Assembly: GCF_025725685.1 (NCBI RefSeq)
Contig: NZ_CP107008.1
Coordinates: 186,001 to 250,000, forward strand
Origin: Halomonas sp. M4R1S46
GTDB taxonomy: Bacteria; Pseudomonadota; Gammaproteobacteria; Pseudomonadales; Halomonadaceae
Reading direction: 5' to 3'
DNA length: 64,000 bases
The notes below the pieces were generated by a model. That model did no database searches, was not told where the DNA came from, and saw only the letters and a list, made by a program, of their open reading frames with translations. Positions 34,704 to 47,851 of this stretch are shown one piece after another; positions within the stretch are counted from its first letter, which is position 1, and every line of letters starts with the position of its first letter. The position numbers were made by a program, and so were the translations under genes.

Positions 34704-35423
34704 CTATCGGTCGTTGGTCTCGGGCCGCCGGCGTTCACCGAAGATGGCCGTACCGAGTCGTACCAGGGTGGCGCCTTCCTGCACCGCGGCCTCCAGGTCG
34801 CCGCTCATGCCCATCGAGAGGGTATCGAGGCCGGCGTCCGGGAAGCGTGCGCGCAGCGCCGCCAGGGCCTCGCGCAGGCGGGCGAAGGGCGCGCGCTGGG
34901 CCGCCGGCGTATCCGCCGGGGCCGGGATCGCCATCAGCCCGCGCAGCGCGAGCCGGGGCATCGCCAGCACGGCCTCGGCCAGCGCCGGCAGCTCCTCGAG
35001 CGTCACCCCGGACTTCGAGGCCTCGCCGCTGATGTTGACCTGCAGGCAGACATTCAGCGGCGCCAGGCCTGGCGGGCGTTGATCGTTGAGACGCCGGGCG
35101 ATCTTCGCGCGGTCTACGCTATGTACCCAGGCGAAGCGTGCGGCCACGTCACGGCTCTTGTTGGACTGCAGGGGGCCGATGAAATGCCAGACGATGTCGT
35201 CGAGGTCGGCGAGCTCGGCCTGCTTGTCCAGGGCCTCCTGGACGTAGTTCTCGCCGAACTCGCGCTGGCCGAGCCGCCAGGCCTCGCGGATCCGGGCGGC
35301 GGGCTTGGTCTTGCTGACCGCCAGCAGCCGCGCCGCATCGGGGGCGCGGCCGGCATCGGCCAGCGCCGCCGCCAGGCGGTGGCGGGCGGCGGTCAAGGAA
35401 TCGGAAAGTACCAGATCCGTCAT
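34704..35423 (-). CDS. yggS: YggS family PLP homeostasis protein
   Basis: 239-residue fold-type III PLP-binding protein without known enzymatic activity that controls free PLP levels. Key features are the PLP-lysine motif LLAVSKTKP (Lys38), FGENYVQEALDK, WHFIGPLQSNKSR, NISGEASKSG and LSMGMSGDLEAAV. First gene of the yggS-proC-yggT group and divergent from pilT. Confidence 0.95.
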   Translation of the reverse strand: MTDLVLSDSLTAARHRLAAALADAGRAPDAARLLAVSKTKPAARIREAWRLGQREFGENYVQEALDKQAELADLDDIVWHFIGPLQSNKSRDVAARFAWVHSVDRAKIARRLNDQRPPGLAPLNVCLQVNISGEASKSGVTLEELPALAEAVLAMPRLALRGLMAIPAPADTPAAQRAPFARLREALAALRARFPDAGLDTLSMGMSGDLEAAVQEGATLVRLGTAIFGERRRPETNDR

Positions 35424-35476
35424 GTCGCGAGGTCTGTCATACTAAGAGCACCTTATCCCGGGAGCGGGGGAAACGC

Positions 35477-36511
35477 ATGGATATTACCGAACTGCTGGCA
35501 TTCTCGGCAAAGCAGAACGCCTCGGACCTGCATCTGTCGGCGGGTCTGCCGCCGATGATTCGTGTCGATGGCGATATCCGCCGGCTCAACGTGCCGGCCA
35601 TGGAGGACCGGGAGGTCCGCAAACTGATCTACGACATCCTGGCCGATCGCCAGCGCCGGGACTTCGAGGAGTTCTGGGAGACCGACTTCTCCTTCGAGGT
35701 GCCGGGCGTCTCGCGCTTTCGTGTCAACGTCTTCAACCAGGCCCGCGGCGCCGGGGCGGTGTTCCGTACCATTCCCTCCGAGGTGTGGACCATGGAGGAC
35801 CTGGGCATGGGCGATGTCTTCCGCCGCCTGTCCATGCTGCCCCGGGGCCTGGTGCTGGTGACGGGTCCCACCGGCTCGGGCAAGAGCACCACGCTGGCGG
35901 CGATGATCGACTACGTCAACGAGAACCGCTTCGAGCACATCCTCACCATCGAGGACCCGGTGGAATTCGTCCATCGCAGCAAGCGCTGCCTGGTCAACCA
36001 GCGCGAGGTGCATCGCGACACCCACGGCTTCGCCCCCGCCCTGCGCAGCGCCCTGCGCGAGGACCCCGACGTCATCCTGGTCGGCGAGATGCGCGACCTC
36101 GAGACCATCCGGCTGGCGCTGACCGCGGCCGAGACCGGCCACCTGGTGTTCGGCACCCTGCACACCACCTCGGCGGCCAAGACCATCGACCGGATCATCG
36201 ATGTCTTCCCCGGCGACGAGAAGGCCATGGTGCGTTCGATGCTCTCCGAGTCGCTGCAGGCGGTGATTTCCCAGGCGCTGCTCAAGCGCCAGGGCGGCGG
36301 CCGGGTCGCGGCCCACGAGATCCTCATTGCCACCGCGGCGGTGCGCAACCTGATCCGCGAGGACAAGGTGGCGCAGATCTACTCGGCGATCCAGACCGGC
36401 GGCAACCTGGGCATGCAGACCCTCGACGCCTCCCTGGCGCGTCTGGTGGCCGACAACGTGGTGGCCCGGGAAGAGGCCCAGGCCAAGGCCAAGGCCGTCT
36501 TGGCGAGCTGA
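35477..36511 (+). CDS. pilT: type IV pilus retraction ATPase PilT
   Basis: Hexameric motor that depolymerises type IV pili for twitching motility. 344 residues with the AsnDLHL-type N-terminus (NASDLHLSAG), Walker A GPTGSGKST (130-138), the Asp box IEDPVEFVHRS, Walker B VILVGEMRDLETI, the His box ETGHLVFGTLHT and the AIRNLI-like motif AVRNLIRED needed for retraction. pilU follows after 26 nt. Divergent from yggS, the same order as in Pseudomonas. Confidence 0.96.
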   Translation: MDITELLAFSAKQNASDLHLSAGLPPMIRVDGDIRRLNVPAMEDREVRKLIYDILADRQRRDFEEFWETDFSFEVPGVSRFRVNVFNQARGAGAVFRTIPSEVWTMEDLGMGDVFRRLSMLPRGLVLVTGPTGSGKSTTLAAMIDYVNENRFEHILTIEDPVEFVHRSKRCLVNQREVHRDTHGFAPALRSALREDPDVILVGEMRDLETIRLALTAAETGHLVFGTLHTTSAAKTIDRIIDVFPGDEKAMVRSMLSESLQAVISQALLKRQGGGRVAAHEILIATAAVRNLIREDKVAQIYSAIQTGGNLGMQTLDASLARLVADNVVAREEAQAKAKAVLAS

Positions 36512-36537
36512 ACGGGTGACCGGCAAGGAGTCCTGAT

Positions 36538-37680
36538 ATGACCGCAAAAGAATGGCTGTACCAGCTGCTGGATATCATGATCGAGAAGGATGCCTCGGAC
36601 CTGCTGATCTCCGTGGGCGCACCGCCGACGCTCAAGATGGCCGGCAAGCTGACGCCCATGGGCAATCAGGGGCTGAGCAACGACCAGGTCCACGAACTGG
36701 TGGCGGCCTCGATGCCGGAAGCGCCTCTCCAGCGCTTCATCGACGAGCACGAGGCCAACTTCGCACTCAGCCTGGAGGGCCGGGGTCGCTTCCGGGTCAG
36801 CGCCTTCCAGCAGCGCAACCAGCCGGCCATGGTGATCCGCCGCATCGCCTTCGAGATCCCGCACCTGGAGGAGTTGTCGCTGCCCACGGTGCTCGGTGAG
36901 CTGGCCAACCACAAGCGCGGCCTGGTGTTCGTGGTCGGAGGCACCGGCACCGGCAAGTCGACCACCCTGGCCTCGATGATCCAGCAGCGCAACGAGACCA
37001 TCGGTGGCCACATCATCAGCGTCGAGGATCCCATCGAGTACGTGCATCCGCATCGCCGCGCCATCATCAACCAGCGCGAGGTGGGCATCGACACCGACTC
37101 CTACGAGGTGGCACTGAAGAACACCCTGCGCCAGGCCCCGGACGTCATCCTGATCGGCGAGATCCGCACCCGGGAGACCATGGAGCATGCCCTGACCTTC
37201 GCCGAGACCGGGCACCTCTGCCTGGCGACCCTGCACGCCAACAACGCCAACCAGGCGCTCGACCGGATCATCCACTTCTTCCCCCACGAACGGCACGAGC
37301 AGGTCTGGCTCGACCTGTCACTGAACCTGCGCGCCATCGTCGCCCAGCAGCTGCTGCCCACGATGGATGGCGGGCGCTGCCCGGCCATCGAGGTCATGCT
37401 CAAGTCGCCGCTGATCGGTGACCTGATCCGCAAGGCCGAAGTGTCCGAGGTCAAGAACATCATGGCTCGCTCCCGGGACCAGGGCATGCAGACCTTCGAC
37501 CAGGCGCTCTATGACCTCTTCAAGCAGGGGCGCATCTCCGAGGAGGTGGCGCTGGTCCACGCCGATTCGGCCAACGACCTGCGCATGATGATCAAGTACG
37601 GCGACGGGCGGGGCGAGGGCCTGGCCGAAGCCAAGCAGGCGGCCAGCCACCTCTCGCTGCGCGGCGAGGACGACTACTGA
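36538..37680 (+). CDS. pilU: PilT-like retraction ATPase PilU
   Basis: Accessory retraction motor acting with PilT. The 380 residues show KDASDLLISVG, Walker A GGTGTGKST (134-142), VEDPIEYVHPHRRAIINQRE, Walker B VILIGEIRTRETM and ETGHLCLATLHANNANQ. Longer C-terminus than PilT (TFDQALYDLFKQGRI then an acidic tail), as in PilU. Same operon as pilT. Confidence 0.94.
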   Translation: MTAKEWLYQLLDIMIEKDASDLLISVGAPPTLKMAGKLTPMGNQGLSNDQVHELVAASMPEAPLQRFIDEHEANFALSLEGRGRFRVSAFQQRNQPAMVIRRIAFEIPHLEELSLPTVLGELANHKRGLVFVVGGTGTGKSTTLASMIQQRNETIGGHIISVEDPIEYVHPHRRAIINQREVGIDTDSYEVALKNTLRQAPDVILIGEIRTRETMEHALTFAETGHLCLATLHANNANQALDRIIHFFPHERHEQVWLDLSLNLRAIVAQQLLPTMDGGRCPAIEVMLKSPLIGDLIRKAEVSEVKNIMARSRDQGMQTFDQALYDLFKQGRISEEVALVHADSANDLRMMIKYGDGRGEGLAEAKQAASHLSLRGEDDY

Positions 37681-37719
37681 GTGTTCCTTTCAAAACCCGA
37701 CTGATGGAAGTAGTGGGCT

Positions 37720-37885
37720 TTTCCGGCGACAAGCCCCGGAGTGCCGGACCATCGCGAGGGCGCTGTGAACCCGTCCATGGGCGCTACCGACGCCCTGCTG
37801 CGCTCTCGCGTCCCGCTCCAGCTTGCAGGTCCGGTGCTGGCCATCCATGGCCAGTCCGTTCGGAGCCGTGCTCCTCACCCTTGGC
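37720..37885 (+). repeat. dispersed intergenic repeat, copy 2
   Basis: The pilU-anmK gap (37681-37967) holds no gene. It carries the second copy of the element at 12999-13150, including GCGCTGTGAACCC, GGGCGCTA, GACGCCCTG, GCGCTCTCGC, GGTGCTGGCCATCCATGG and CTCCTCACCC. The perfect hairpin CTGGCCAT-CC-ATGGCCAG is at 37837-37854. Boundaries approximate; function unknown. Confidence 0.7.
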
Positions 37886-37967
37886 GTAGGACCCTCGCTT
37901 CGCCTTGTCCCCAGCGCCCATTGCTATCAAGTGTCGAGAAATGCTTTAGGACATTCGGCGCGGCGTC

Positions 37968-39098
37968 TCAGGGGGCGTAGACGCCGCCCAGTACCCGCGG
38001 CCCGGTGGCACCGGTGACCGAGGGCAGGTTGCCCGGCAGGCCCTCGAGGCGGCGCCAGGCCAGCCAGGCGAAGGCCGCGGCCTCGAGCCAGTCGGCGGGC
38101 CAGCCCAGGTTGCGGCTGTCCTCCAGGGGCGTCTCGGGGAGCCGGCGCGCCAGGCGCGACAGCAGGTCGGGGTTGTGGGCCCCGCCGCCGCAGGGGATCA
38201 GGCGGCCGGCGGCAGGCGCCGCCAGTGACTCCCGCGCCATCTCGATGCCCATGGCCACGCTGACGGCGGTCAGCTCGGCCAGGGTCGCCTGGACATCCGC
38301 CGGCGCCTCCCCGCCCGACAGCCGCGACGCCAGCCAGTCCAGGTGGAACACCTCCCGGCCGGTGCTGCGCGGCGGCGGGCGGTGGAAGAAGGGGTCGCCG
38401 AGCAGACGCTCGAGCAGCGCCTCGTCGACCCGCCCCGAGGCCGCCCAGGCGCCGCCCTCATCGAAGCGTCCGCCCCGATGGCGAGCGTGCCAGGCATCCA
38501 GCAGGGCGTTGGCCGGTCCGGTGTCGAAGCCCAGCGGCGGGCGCTCGTCCCCGGCCGGGGGTAGCAGGGTCAGGTTGGCGAAGCCGCCCAGGTTGAGCAC
38601 CAGTCGCCACTCGTCGGCGGAGCGGAACAGCGCCTCATGGAAGGCCGGTGCCAGCGGGGCGGCCTGGCCACCGGCGGCCAGATCGCGGCGGCGGAAGTCG
38701 GCGACCACCCGGCAGCCGGTGAGCTCGGCCAGCAGGCTGGGGTTGTCGAGCTGCAGCGTGTAGGCCGGCCCCGCGCCATGGCCCCAGGGGGCATGCTCGA
38801 TGGTCTGGCCATGGCTGCCGATGGCGGCGATCGCCGAGGCGGTGGTGTCGCTGGCGGCCAGCAGCCCCGCCACCGCCTCGGCCTGCAGCTCGCAGAAGGC
38901 CTGCTCGGCGGCGGCGAGCTCGGCGAAGCTCACGCGCTCGGCATGGCACAGCTGCCACAGGGCGTCGCGCAGCGTGGTCGGCATCGCCGCGCCATGGGTG
39001 GCCACCAGGCGGGGCGGGGTGTCTGCGGCGATGTCGACCAGGGCGGCATCGATGCCATCCAGGCTGGTGCCGGACATCAGGCCGATGAACAGGGGCAT
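37968..39098 (-). CDS. anmK: anhydro-N-acetylmuramic acid kinase AnmK
   Basis: Phosphorylates and hydrolyses 1,6-anhydro-MurNAc during cell-wall recycling. The 376-residue ASKHA-fold kinase has FIGLMSGTSLDGIDAALVD at the N-terminus (in part LMSGTSLDGID), IGSHGQTIEH, NLGGFANLTLL, GFDTGPANALLD and IPCGGGAHNPDLL. Divergent from tyrS, a common gammaproteobacterial pairing. Confidence 0.95.
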   Translation of the reverse strand: MPLFIGLMSGTSLDGIDAALVDIAADTPPRLVATHGAAMPTTLRDALWQLCHAERVSFAELAAAEQAFCELQAEAVAGLLAASDTTASAIAAIGSHGQTIEHAPWGHGAGPAYTLQLDNPSLLAELTGCRVVADFRRRDLAAGGQAAPLAPAFHEALFRSADEWRLVLNLGGFANLTLLPPAGDERPPLGFDTGPANALLDAWHARHRGGRFDEGGAWAASGRVDEALLERLLGDPFFHRPPPRSTGREVFHLDWLASRLSGGEAPADVQATLAELTAVSVAMGIEMARESLAAPAAGRLIPCGGGAHNPDLLSRLARRLPETPLEDSRNLGWPADWLEAAAFAWLAWRRLEGLPGNLPSVTGATGPRVLGGVYAP

Positions 39099-39211
39099 GG
39101 GGGACTCCCGAAGGGCTCAACCGTCGATGGCTGGCATGATAACATTCCCCACCATTCCCATAGTCCATCGCCGCCCCAACACGGGCCGCCCTGCCGAGTG
39201 GAGAGGAGAGC

Positions 39212-40411
39212 ATGTCCGATGTCGCCGACGCGCTAGCGTTGCTCAAGCGTGGTACCCACGAGATCCTGCTCGAGGACGAGCTGGAGAAGAAACTGGCCTC
39301 CGGCCGCAAGCTGCGCATCAAGGCGGGCTTCGATCCCACCGCCCCCGACCTGCACCTTGGGCACAGCGTGCTGCTCACCAAGATGCGCCAGTTCCAGGAT
39401 CTCGGCCATGAGGTGATCTTCCTGATCGGCGATTTCACCGGGCGTATCGGGGATCCCACCGGCAAGAACGTCACCCGCAAGCCGCTCACCGAGGCCGAGG
39501 TCAAGGCCAATGCCGAGACCTACAAGGAGCAGGTGTTCAAGATCCTCGATCGCGACAAGACCGAGGTGCGCTTCAACGCCGAGTGGTTCTCCGCGATGAG
39601 CGCCGCCGACATGATCGAGCTGGCCGGGCAGAGTACCGTCGCCCGCATGCTGGAGCGCGACGACTTCGAGAAGCGCTACAGGTCCGGGCAGTCCATCTCC
39701 ATCCACGAGTTCCTCTACCCGCTGGTGCAGGGCTACGACTCCGTGGCGCTGGAGGCCGACGTCGAGCTGGGTGGCACCGACCAGAAATTCAACCTGCTGA
39801 TGGGCCGCGAGATCCAGAAGCACTTCGGTCAGGAGTCTCAGGTGGTCATCACCATGCCGCTGCTCGAGGGCCTCGATGGCGTGCAGAAGATGTCCAAGTC
39901 GCTCGATAACTATGTGGGCGTCGACGAGGCGCCGGGCACCATGTTCAACAAGCTGGTCTCCATGCCCGACAGCCTGATGTGGCGCTACTTTGAACTGCTG
40001 TCCCTGAAGAGCAACGAGGAGATCGATGCCCTGAAGCGCGACGTCGAGGGCGGCGCCAACCCTCGCGACATCAAGATGGAGCTCGCCCGGGAGCTGATCG
40101 GTCGCTACCACGGCGAAGAGGCCGCGGCGAATGCCCACCGCAGTGCCGGCAACCAGCTGGCCGAGGGCGAGCTGCCGGAAGACCTGCCGGAGGTGGAAGT
40201 CGACTTCGAGGGCAACGCCCAGGCGCCCATCGCCGCGGTGCTCAACCGGGCCGGGCTGACCAGGAACAGTGCCCAGGCCAAGGACATGCTCGGCAACGGT
40301 CGGGTCAAGGTCGATGGCCAGGTGGTGGCCCGGGACCACATGCTCGAGGGGGGGCGCAGTTATGTCATCCAGGCCGGCAAGAAGCGCTATGCCCGGGTGA
40401 CGATCGCCTGA
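39212..40411 (+). CDS. tyrS: tyrosyl-tRNA synthetase TyrS
   Basis: Class I aminoacyl-tRNA synthetase charging tRNA-Tyr. 399 residues with HIGH-type HLGH (48-51), the KMSKS signature in [11 protein letters not shown], and a C-terminal S4-like RNA-binding domain ([17 protein letters not shown]). The length and the [10 protein letters not shown] start fit the TyrZ-like subgroup common in Pseudomonas. GGAGAGG precedes the ATG. A hairpin follows at 40434. Confidence 0.95.
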   Translation: MSDVADALALLKRGTHEILLEDELEKKLASGRKLRIKAGFDPTAPDLHLGHSVLLTKMRQFQDLGHEVIFLIGDFTGRIGDPTGKNVTRKPLTEAEVKANAETYKEQVFKILDRDKTEVRFNAEWFSAMSAADMIELAGQSTVARMLERDDFEKRYRSGQSISIHEFLYPLVQGYDSVALEADVELGGTDQKFNLLMGREIQKHFGQESQVVITMPLLEGLDGVQKMSKSLDNYVGVDEAPGTMFNKLVSMPDSLMWRYFELLSLKSNEEIDALKRDVEGGANPRDIKMELARELIGRYHGEEAAANAHRSAGNQLAEGELPEDLPEVEVDFEGNAQAPIAAVLNRAGLTRNSAQAKDMLGNGRVKVDGQVVARDHMLEGGRSYVIQAGKKRYARVTIA

Positions 40412-40433
40412 TATCGCCGCTTTCGATGTCGCT

Positions 40434-40460
40434 GAACGCCCGCCCCGTGCGGGCGTTCGT
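40434..40460 (+). terminator. terminator-like hairpin after tyrS
   Basis: GAACGCCCGC and GCGGGCGTTC form a 10-bp stem with a CCCGT loop, followed by GTGTCTG; the T-run is poor. Confidence 0.55.
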
Positions 40461-40481
40461 GTCTGTGGCGGCAGGCATGAC

Positions 40482-40521
40482 ATATCCACAACGGGTGGCG
40501 GCCGAAACCGGCTGTGGATAG
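40482..40521. promoter_or_regulatory. inverted pair of DnaA-box-like nonamers
   Basis: ATATCCACA (40482-40490) and TGTGGATAG (40513-40521) are inverted 8-of-9 matches to TTATCCACA, separated by 22 bp, in the tyrS-rrn gap. They may bind DnaA or be coincidental; no origin genes are nearby. Confidence 0.35.
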
Positions 40522-40593
40522 CAGGTTCCGGGTGTGGTTGTCATCGCCTCTTCATGCCCTCGACACGCGGCGGAAACTTTTTCGCCGCAGGGC

Positions 40594-40622
40594 TTGCGTC
40601 CTCCCCGGAGAATCCGTAAAGT
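40594..40622 (+). promoter_or_regulatory. rrn promoter candidate P1
   Basis: TTGCGT (40594-40599), 17 bp, TAAAGT (40617-40622), followed by ACGCATCC. Weaker match than the two downstream promoters but with the same GC-rich discriminator style. Confidence 0.45.
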
Positions 40623-40711
40623 ACGCATCCGCTGCCGGCGACGGGCAACGTTGCAGGCGGTGATGAGTGGCAGAAGTGCTTGTTTCTTCAAGGGTTTTTG
40701 AGAAGAATCGG

Positions 40712-40739
40712 TTGACAGGTTCGCCGGAAGCGGTAGAAT
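40712..40739 (+). promoter_or_regulatory. rrn promoter P2
   Basis: TTGACA (40712-40717), 16 bp, TAGAAT (40734-40739), discriminator GCACGCC. The 16-bp spacing and GC discriminator are typical of stringently controlled rRNA promoters, the class targeted by DksA/ppGpp. Confidence 0.8.
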
Positions 40740-40824
40740 GCACGCCACTCGATCGGCAGTCACTCCACGACGGAATGACGCTTCGGTCGCCCGGATCGCT
40801 TCCTCGGAAGCCGTCGAAAAGGGC

Positions 40825-40852
40825 TTGACGCGAAACGCCGATCACGTAGAAT
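40825..40852 (+). promoter_or_regulatory. rrn promoter P3
   Basis: TTGACG (40825-40830), 16 bp, TAGAAT (40847-40852), discriminator ACGCC. Nearest promoter to 16S. Confidence 0.8.
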
Positions 40853-40912
40853 ACGCCTTCCTTGCAGGGCGCCGGGCAAGACGGCCAGTTTGGTCGGCAC
40901 GGCAACGCAAGA

Positions 40913-40925
40913 TGCTCTTTAACAA
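40913..40925 (+). promoter_or_regulatory. rrn boxA antitermination site (leader)
   Basis: TGCTCTTTAACAA matches the boxA consensus exactly; it is repeated at 43060-43072 before 23S. It recruits NusB/S10 for antitermination (family knowledge). Confidence 0.85.
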
Positions 40926-41060
40926 TCGATCAGGTAATTCATGTGGGCGCTTGTCGAGATGTCGGTGACCAGTCACTGAATATCAAGGCAAGCGACTCGT
41001 CAAACGAGACGTTTGAACCTTGAGCCAAGTTTGGTGCACTCAATGCACTATCAAGCTTTG

Positions 41061-42598
<1,538 letters not shown>

Positions 42599-42697
42599 AT
42601 CGACGACGTCGCCGGCACTCGGCAAGTGTCCACAATGAATTACCTGATCGGCCAGAGCAAAGACTGTTTGGGTCGCGGACCCAGTGGTTAGTCGCCG

Positions 42698-42774
<77 letters not shown>

Positions 42775-42878
42775 ATTTGCGCAATACGTCGTTGCTTTCC
42801 ACCTCGTGTAGCAGGCTACACGTCGGCGAAAAGCGCCTCGTCTTGCACAAATTTCCCTATAGGCAACGGGAAGTCAGA

Positions 42879-42954
42879 GGGGCCTTAGCTCAGCTGGGAG
42901 AGCGCCTGCCTTGCACGCAGGAGGTCAGCGGTTCGATCCCGCTAGGCTCCACCA
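42879..42954 (+). tRNA. tRNA-Ala (anticodon TGC)
   Basis: 76-nt tRNA in the 16S-23S spacer; acceptor GGGGCCT with AGGCTCC, anticodon loop CTTGCAC, T-loop GTTCGATCC, encoded CCA. Confidence 0.97.
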
Positions 42955-43029
42955 CTCTCAACCCCCGACAGTCCTTGAAGTTTTAAGCTAGACGCTGAAT
43001 GTGTCGCCTCGATGACGGGGTTCACTTAC

Positions 43030-43055
43030 AGCTTCCAGCTTAAAGCTTCCAGCTT
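43030..43055 (+). repeat. short tandem repeat in the spacer before 23S
   Basis: AGCTTCCAGCTT occurs at 43030-43041 and again at 43044-43055, immediately upstream of the second boxA. It is partly self-complementary and may form part of the 23S processing stem. Confidence 0.5.
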
Positions 43056-43059
43056 TAAA

Positions 43060-43072
43060 TGCTCTTTAACAA
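43060..43072 (+). promoter_or_regulatory. boxA in the 16S-23S spacer
   Basis: Second exact TGCTCTTTAACAA, after tRNA-Ala and before 23S, the usual second antitermination site of rrn operons. Confidence 0.85.
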
Positions 43073-43182
43073 TGTGAATCATGCTGACAACGTTCTTTCG
43101 AAAGAAAGGACACGAGATACGTCTCAAGCGTATCCGGCAATTGTCGTGTTGTCATCGCGGATCAGACCCCTTGGGGTTATAT

Positions 43183-46070
<2,888 letters not shown>

Positions 46071-46156
46071 ATAACACCCAAGCGGTCTGTCGATGACAGC
46101 CGACAAGGGCCGGGTACGACGAGACGACTCGCGTCAGCATGATTCGCATCCTTTTT

Positions 46157-46276
46157 CGCCTGACGACCATAGCGTGCGGGAACCACCTGATCCCTTGCCG
46201 AACTCAGCAGTGAAACCGCTCAGCGCCGATGGTAGTGTGGGGTCTCCCCATGCGAGAGTAGGTCATCGTCAGGCAC
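46157..46276 (+). rRNA. rrf: 5S ribosomal RNA
   Basis: About 118 nt bounded by GCCTGACGACCAT and ATCGTCAGGC, with the conserved core CCGAACTCAGCAGTGAAAC and GATGGTAGTGTGGGGTCT. Ends estimated from terminal pairing. Confidence 0.95.
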
Positions 46277-46286
46277 TTATTCCGAG

Positions 46287-46320
46287 AAACCCCCGGTCGC
46301 GACAGCTGCCGGGGGTTTTT
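46287..46320 (+). terminator. rrn terminator T1
   Basis: AAACCCCCGG and CCGGGGGTTTTT bracket a 12-nt loop; classical Rho-independent terminator right after 5S. Confidence 0.9.
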
Positions 46321-46405
46321 CATGTTGGGCCGATAGCACCGGCAAGGGGCTCCCCATGGAGAGTCCCGGAGCGCCGGCCGAATCATCGTCAGGCACTTAT
46401 TCCGG

Positions 46406-46441
46406 AAAAGCCCCGGCCTCGAAAGAGGTCGGGGCTTTTTT
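46406..46441 (+). terminator. rrn terminator T2
   Basis: AAAAGCCCCGGCCTC, GAAA, GAGGTCGGGGCTTTTTT: strong stem, tetraloop and six T. Confidence 0.88.
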
Positions 46442-46467
46442 ACGTTCAGGCACCTACTCCGAGACAA

Positions 46468-46499
46468 TCCCCCGAGCTTATTGAGCTCGGGGTGTTTTC
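46468..46499 (+). terminator. rrn terminator T3
   Basis: CCCCGAGCT, TATTG, AGCTCGGGG then TGTTTTC; third hairpin in the array. Confidence 0.75.
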
Positions 46500-46520
46500 A
46501 TGTCGGTACGATACCCGCGA

Positions 46521-46861
46521 CAAGGGTCTCCCCGAGCCCGTTGGCCGTGAGCGAACGGGAACCGCTTCAGCGGGCTCGTAGGGCCTACCGACCCTGGTCG
46601 CGAGAGCTCCAGCGAAGGCCCTGGGCTCGGCCGTGAACGGGGAGGGTAGGGCGACGTCGTCAGCGCCTCGCATGGCCCCTGTGAGCCGCTCTGGGTCCGG
46701 TGGTGTACGACCGCGAGAACGTGGGCGCTGGTAAGGCGGCGAGACGCGTGCCAGGGGGAGGGGCGCATGGCGACCAAAGGGGGATTGCGATTGGCGCCGA
46801 GCACCCGGATTTCCGGGCTTGCGTCTGTTCCGATAGAATATGGCTTTTTCCCGTCTGGGGC
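46521..46861. other. intergenic stretch without recognisable genes
   Basis: About 340 bp between the rrn terminators and birA. Only short, poorly supported open frames on both strands; TAGAAT at 46833-46838 may be a -10 box for birA, but no good -35 box is at the right distance. I see nothing else. Confidence 0.5.
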
Positions 46862-46867
46862 ATGCGC

Positions 46868-47851
46868 ATGACCATCGGTGACCTGATCCGCCTGTTGAGT
46901 GACGGCGAGTTCCATTCCGGCGAGCAGCTGGGCGAGCGCCTGGGGGTCTCGCGCGCCGCGGTATGGAAGCAGCTGCGCAAGCTCGAGGCCCTGGGCATCC
47001 CCATGGAAGCGGTCAAGGGCCAGGGCTACCGGTTGGCCGAGCCCCTGGAGCTCCTGGACGGTGGCGTCATCGTGGCCGGCCTGTCCCGGGGCGTGCGTCA
47101 GCACGTGACCCGGCTGTTCGTCGAGGAGACGCTGCCGTCGAGCAACCAGTTCCTGCGTGAGCGCTTCGCCCAGGGGGCGGGGCACGGCGAGGTCTGCCTG
47201 GTGGAGCAGCAGAGCGCCGGCAAGGGGCGGCGGGGGCGCACCTGGGTGACGCCCTGGGGGCGGACCCTGATGCTCTCGGTAGGGTGGCGCTTCGAGTCCG
47301 GTGTGGCGGCCCTGGAGGGGCTCAGCCTGGCGGTCGGTGTGGCCCTGGCCAGGGTGCTTGAGGCGCACGGTGTCAGGCCGCGACTCAAGTGGCCCAATGA
47401 TGTGCTGCTCGAGGCGGAGGCCGGACGGCTGGGCAAGCTGGCGGGCATCCTGGTGGAGATGAGCGGGGATGCCGCCGGTCCCTGCGAGGTGGTGGTCGGC
47501 ATGGGGATCAATGTCGATCTTCCTGCGGCCTTCCGCGAGACCATCGAGCAGCCGGTGGGGGCGGTTCATGACCAGGCGCCGGGCCTCTCCCGCAACCGGC
47601 TGGCCGTCGAGTTGCTGGACGTGCTGATGCCGCTGATGGCCACCTTCGAGCAGCAGGGCTTCGCGGCCTGGCAGGAAGAGTGGAACCGCCGGCACGCCTT
47701 TGCCGGGCGAGAGGTGGACGTCATTCGCGGTGAGCGCCGGGAGCCGGCAGTCGCCGAGTCCGTGGACGCCTCGGGTAACCTCTGGGTGCGCAGTGCCGGG
47801 GGACATGAACGGCTCGCCGGGGGAGAGATCAGCATACGGGGGCATGGATGA
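46868..47851 (+). CDS. birA: biotin--protein ligase / biotin operon repressor BirA
   Basis: Bifunctional protein that biotinylates acetyl-CoA carboxylase BCCP and represses biotin genes. The N-terminal winged helix is present (GEQLGERLGVSRAAVWKQL, about 18-36), so it is the repressor form; the ligase has the biotinoyl-AMP loop GKGRRGRTW (118-126), LKWPNDV, and GMGINVDL, then a C-terminal SH3-like domain. 327 residues from ATG 46868; ATG 46862 is in frame and also possible (GGGG at 46857-46860 fits 46868 better). The stop overlaps coaX by 4 nt. Confidence 0.95.
   Translation: MTIGDLIRLLSDGEFHSGEQLGERLGVSRAAVWKQLRKLEALGIPMEAVKGQGYRLAEPLELLDGGVIVAGLSRGVRQHVTRLFVEETLPSSNQFLRERFAQGAGHGEVCLVEQQSAGKGRRGRTWVTPWGRTLMLSVGWRFESGVAALEGLSLAVGVALARVLEAHGVRPRLKWPNDVLLEAEAGRLGKLAGILVEMSGDAAGPCEVVVGMGINVDLPAAFRETIEQPVGAVHDQAPGLSRNRLAVELLDVLMPLMATFEQQGFAAWQEEWNRRHAFAGREVDVIRGERREPAVAESVDASGNLWVRSAGGHERLAGGEISIRGHG

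Larger units (their letters stand above)
46341..46520 (+). repeat. decayed 5S-tail/terminator repeat array
   Basis: The 5S 3' tail is echoed twice. At 46345-46403 a degenerate copy of the 5S end (CTCCCCATGGAGAG, then ATCATCGTCAGGCACTTATT, identical to the tail of the real 5S) precedes a second terminator. At 46446 TCAGGCACCTACTCCGAGA precedes a third. The sequence after T1 (CATGTTGGGCCGATAGCACC) is echoed after T3 (CATGTCGGTACGATACCCGC). This looks like tandem duplication of a 5S-terminator unit followed by decay. Confidence 0.65.
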
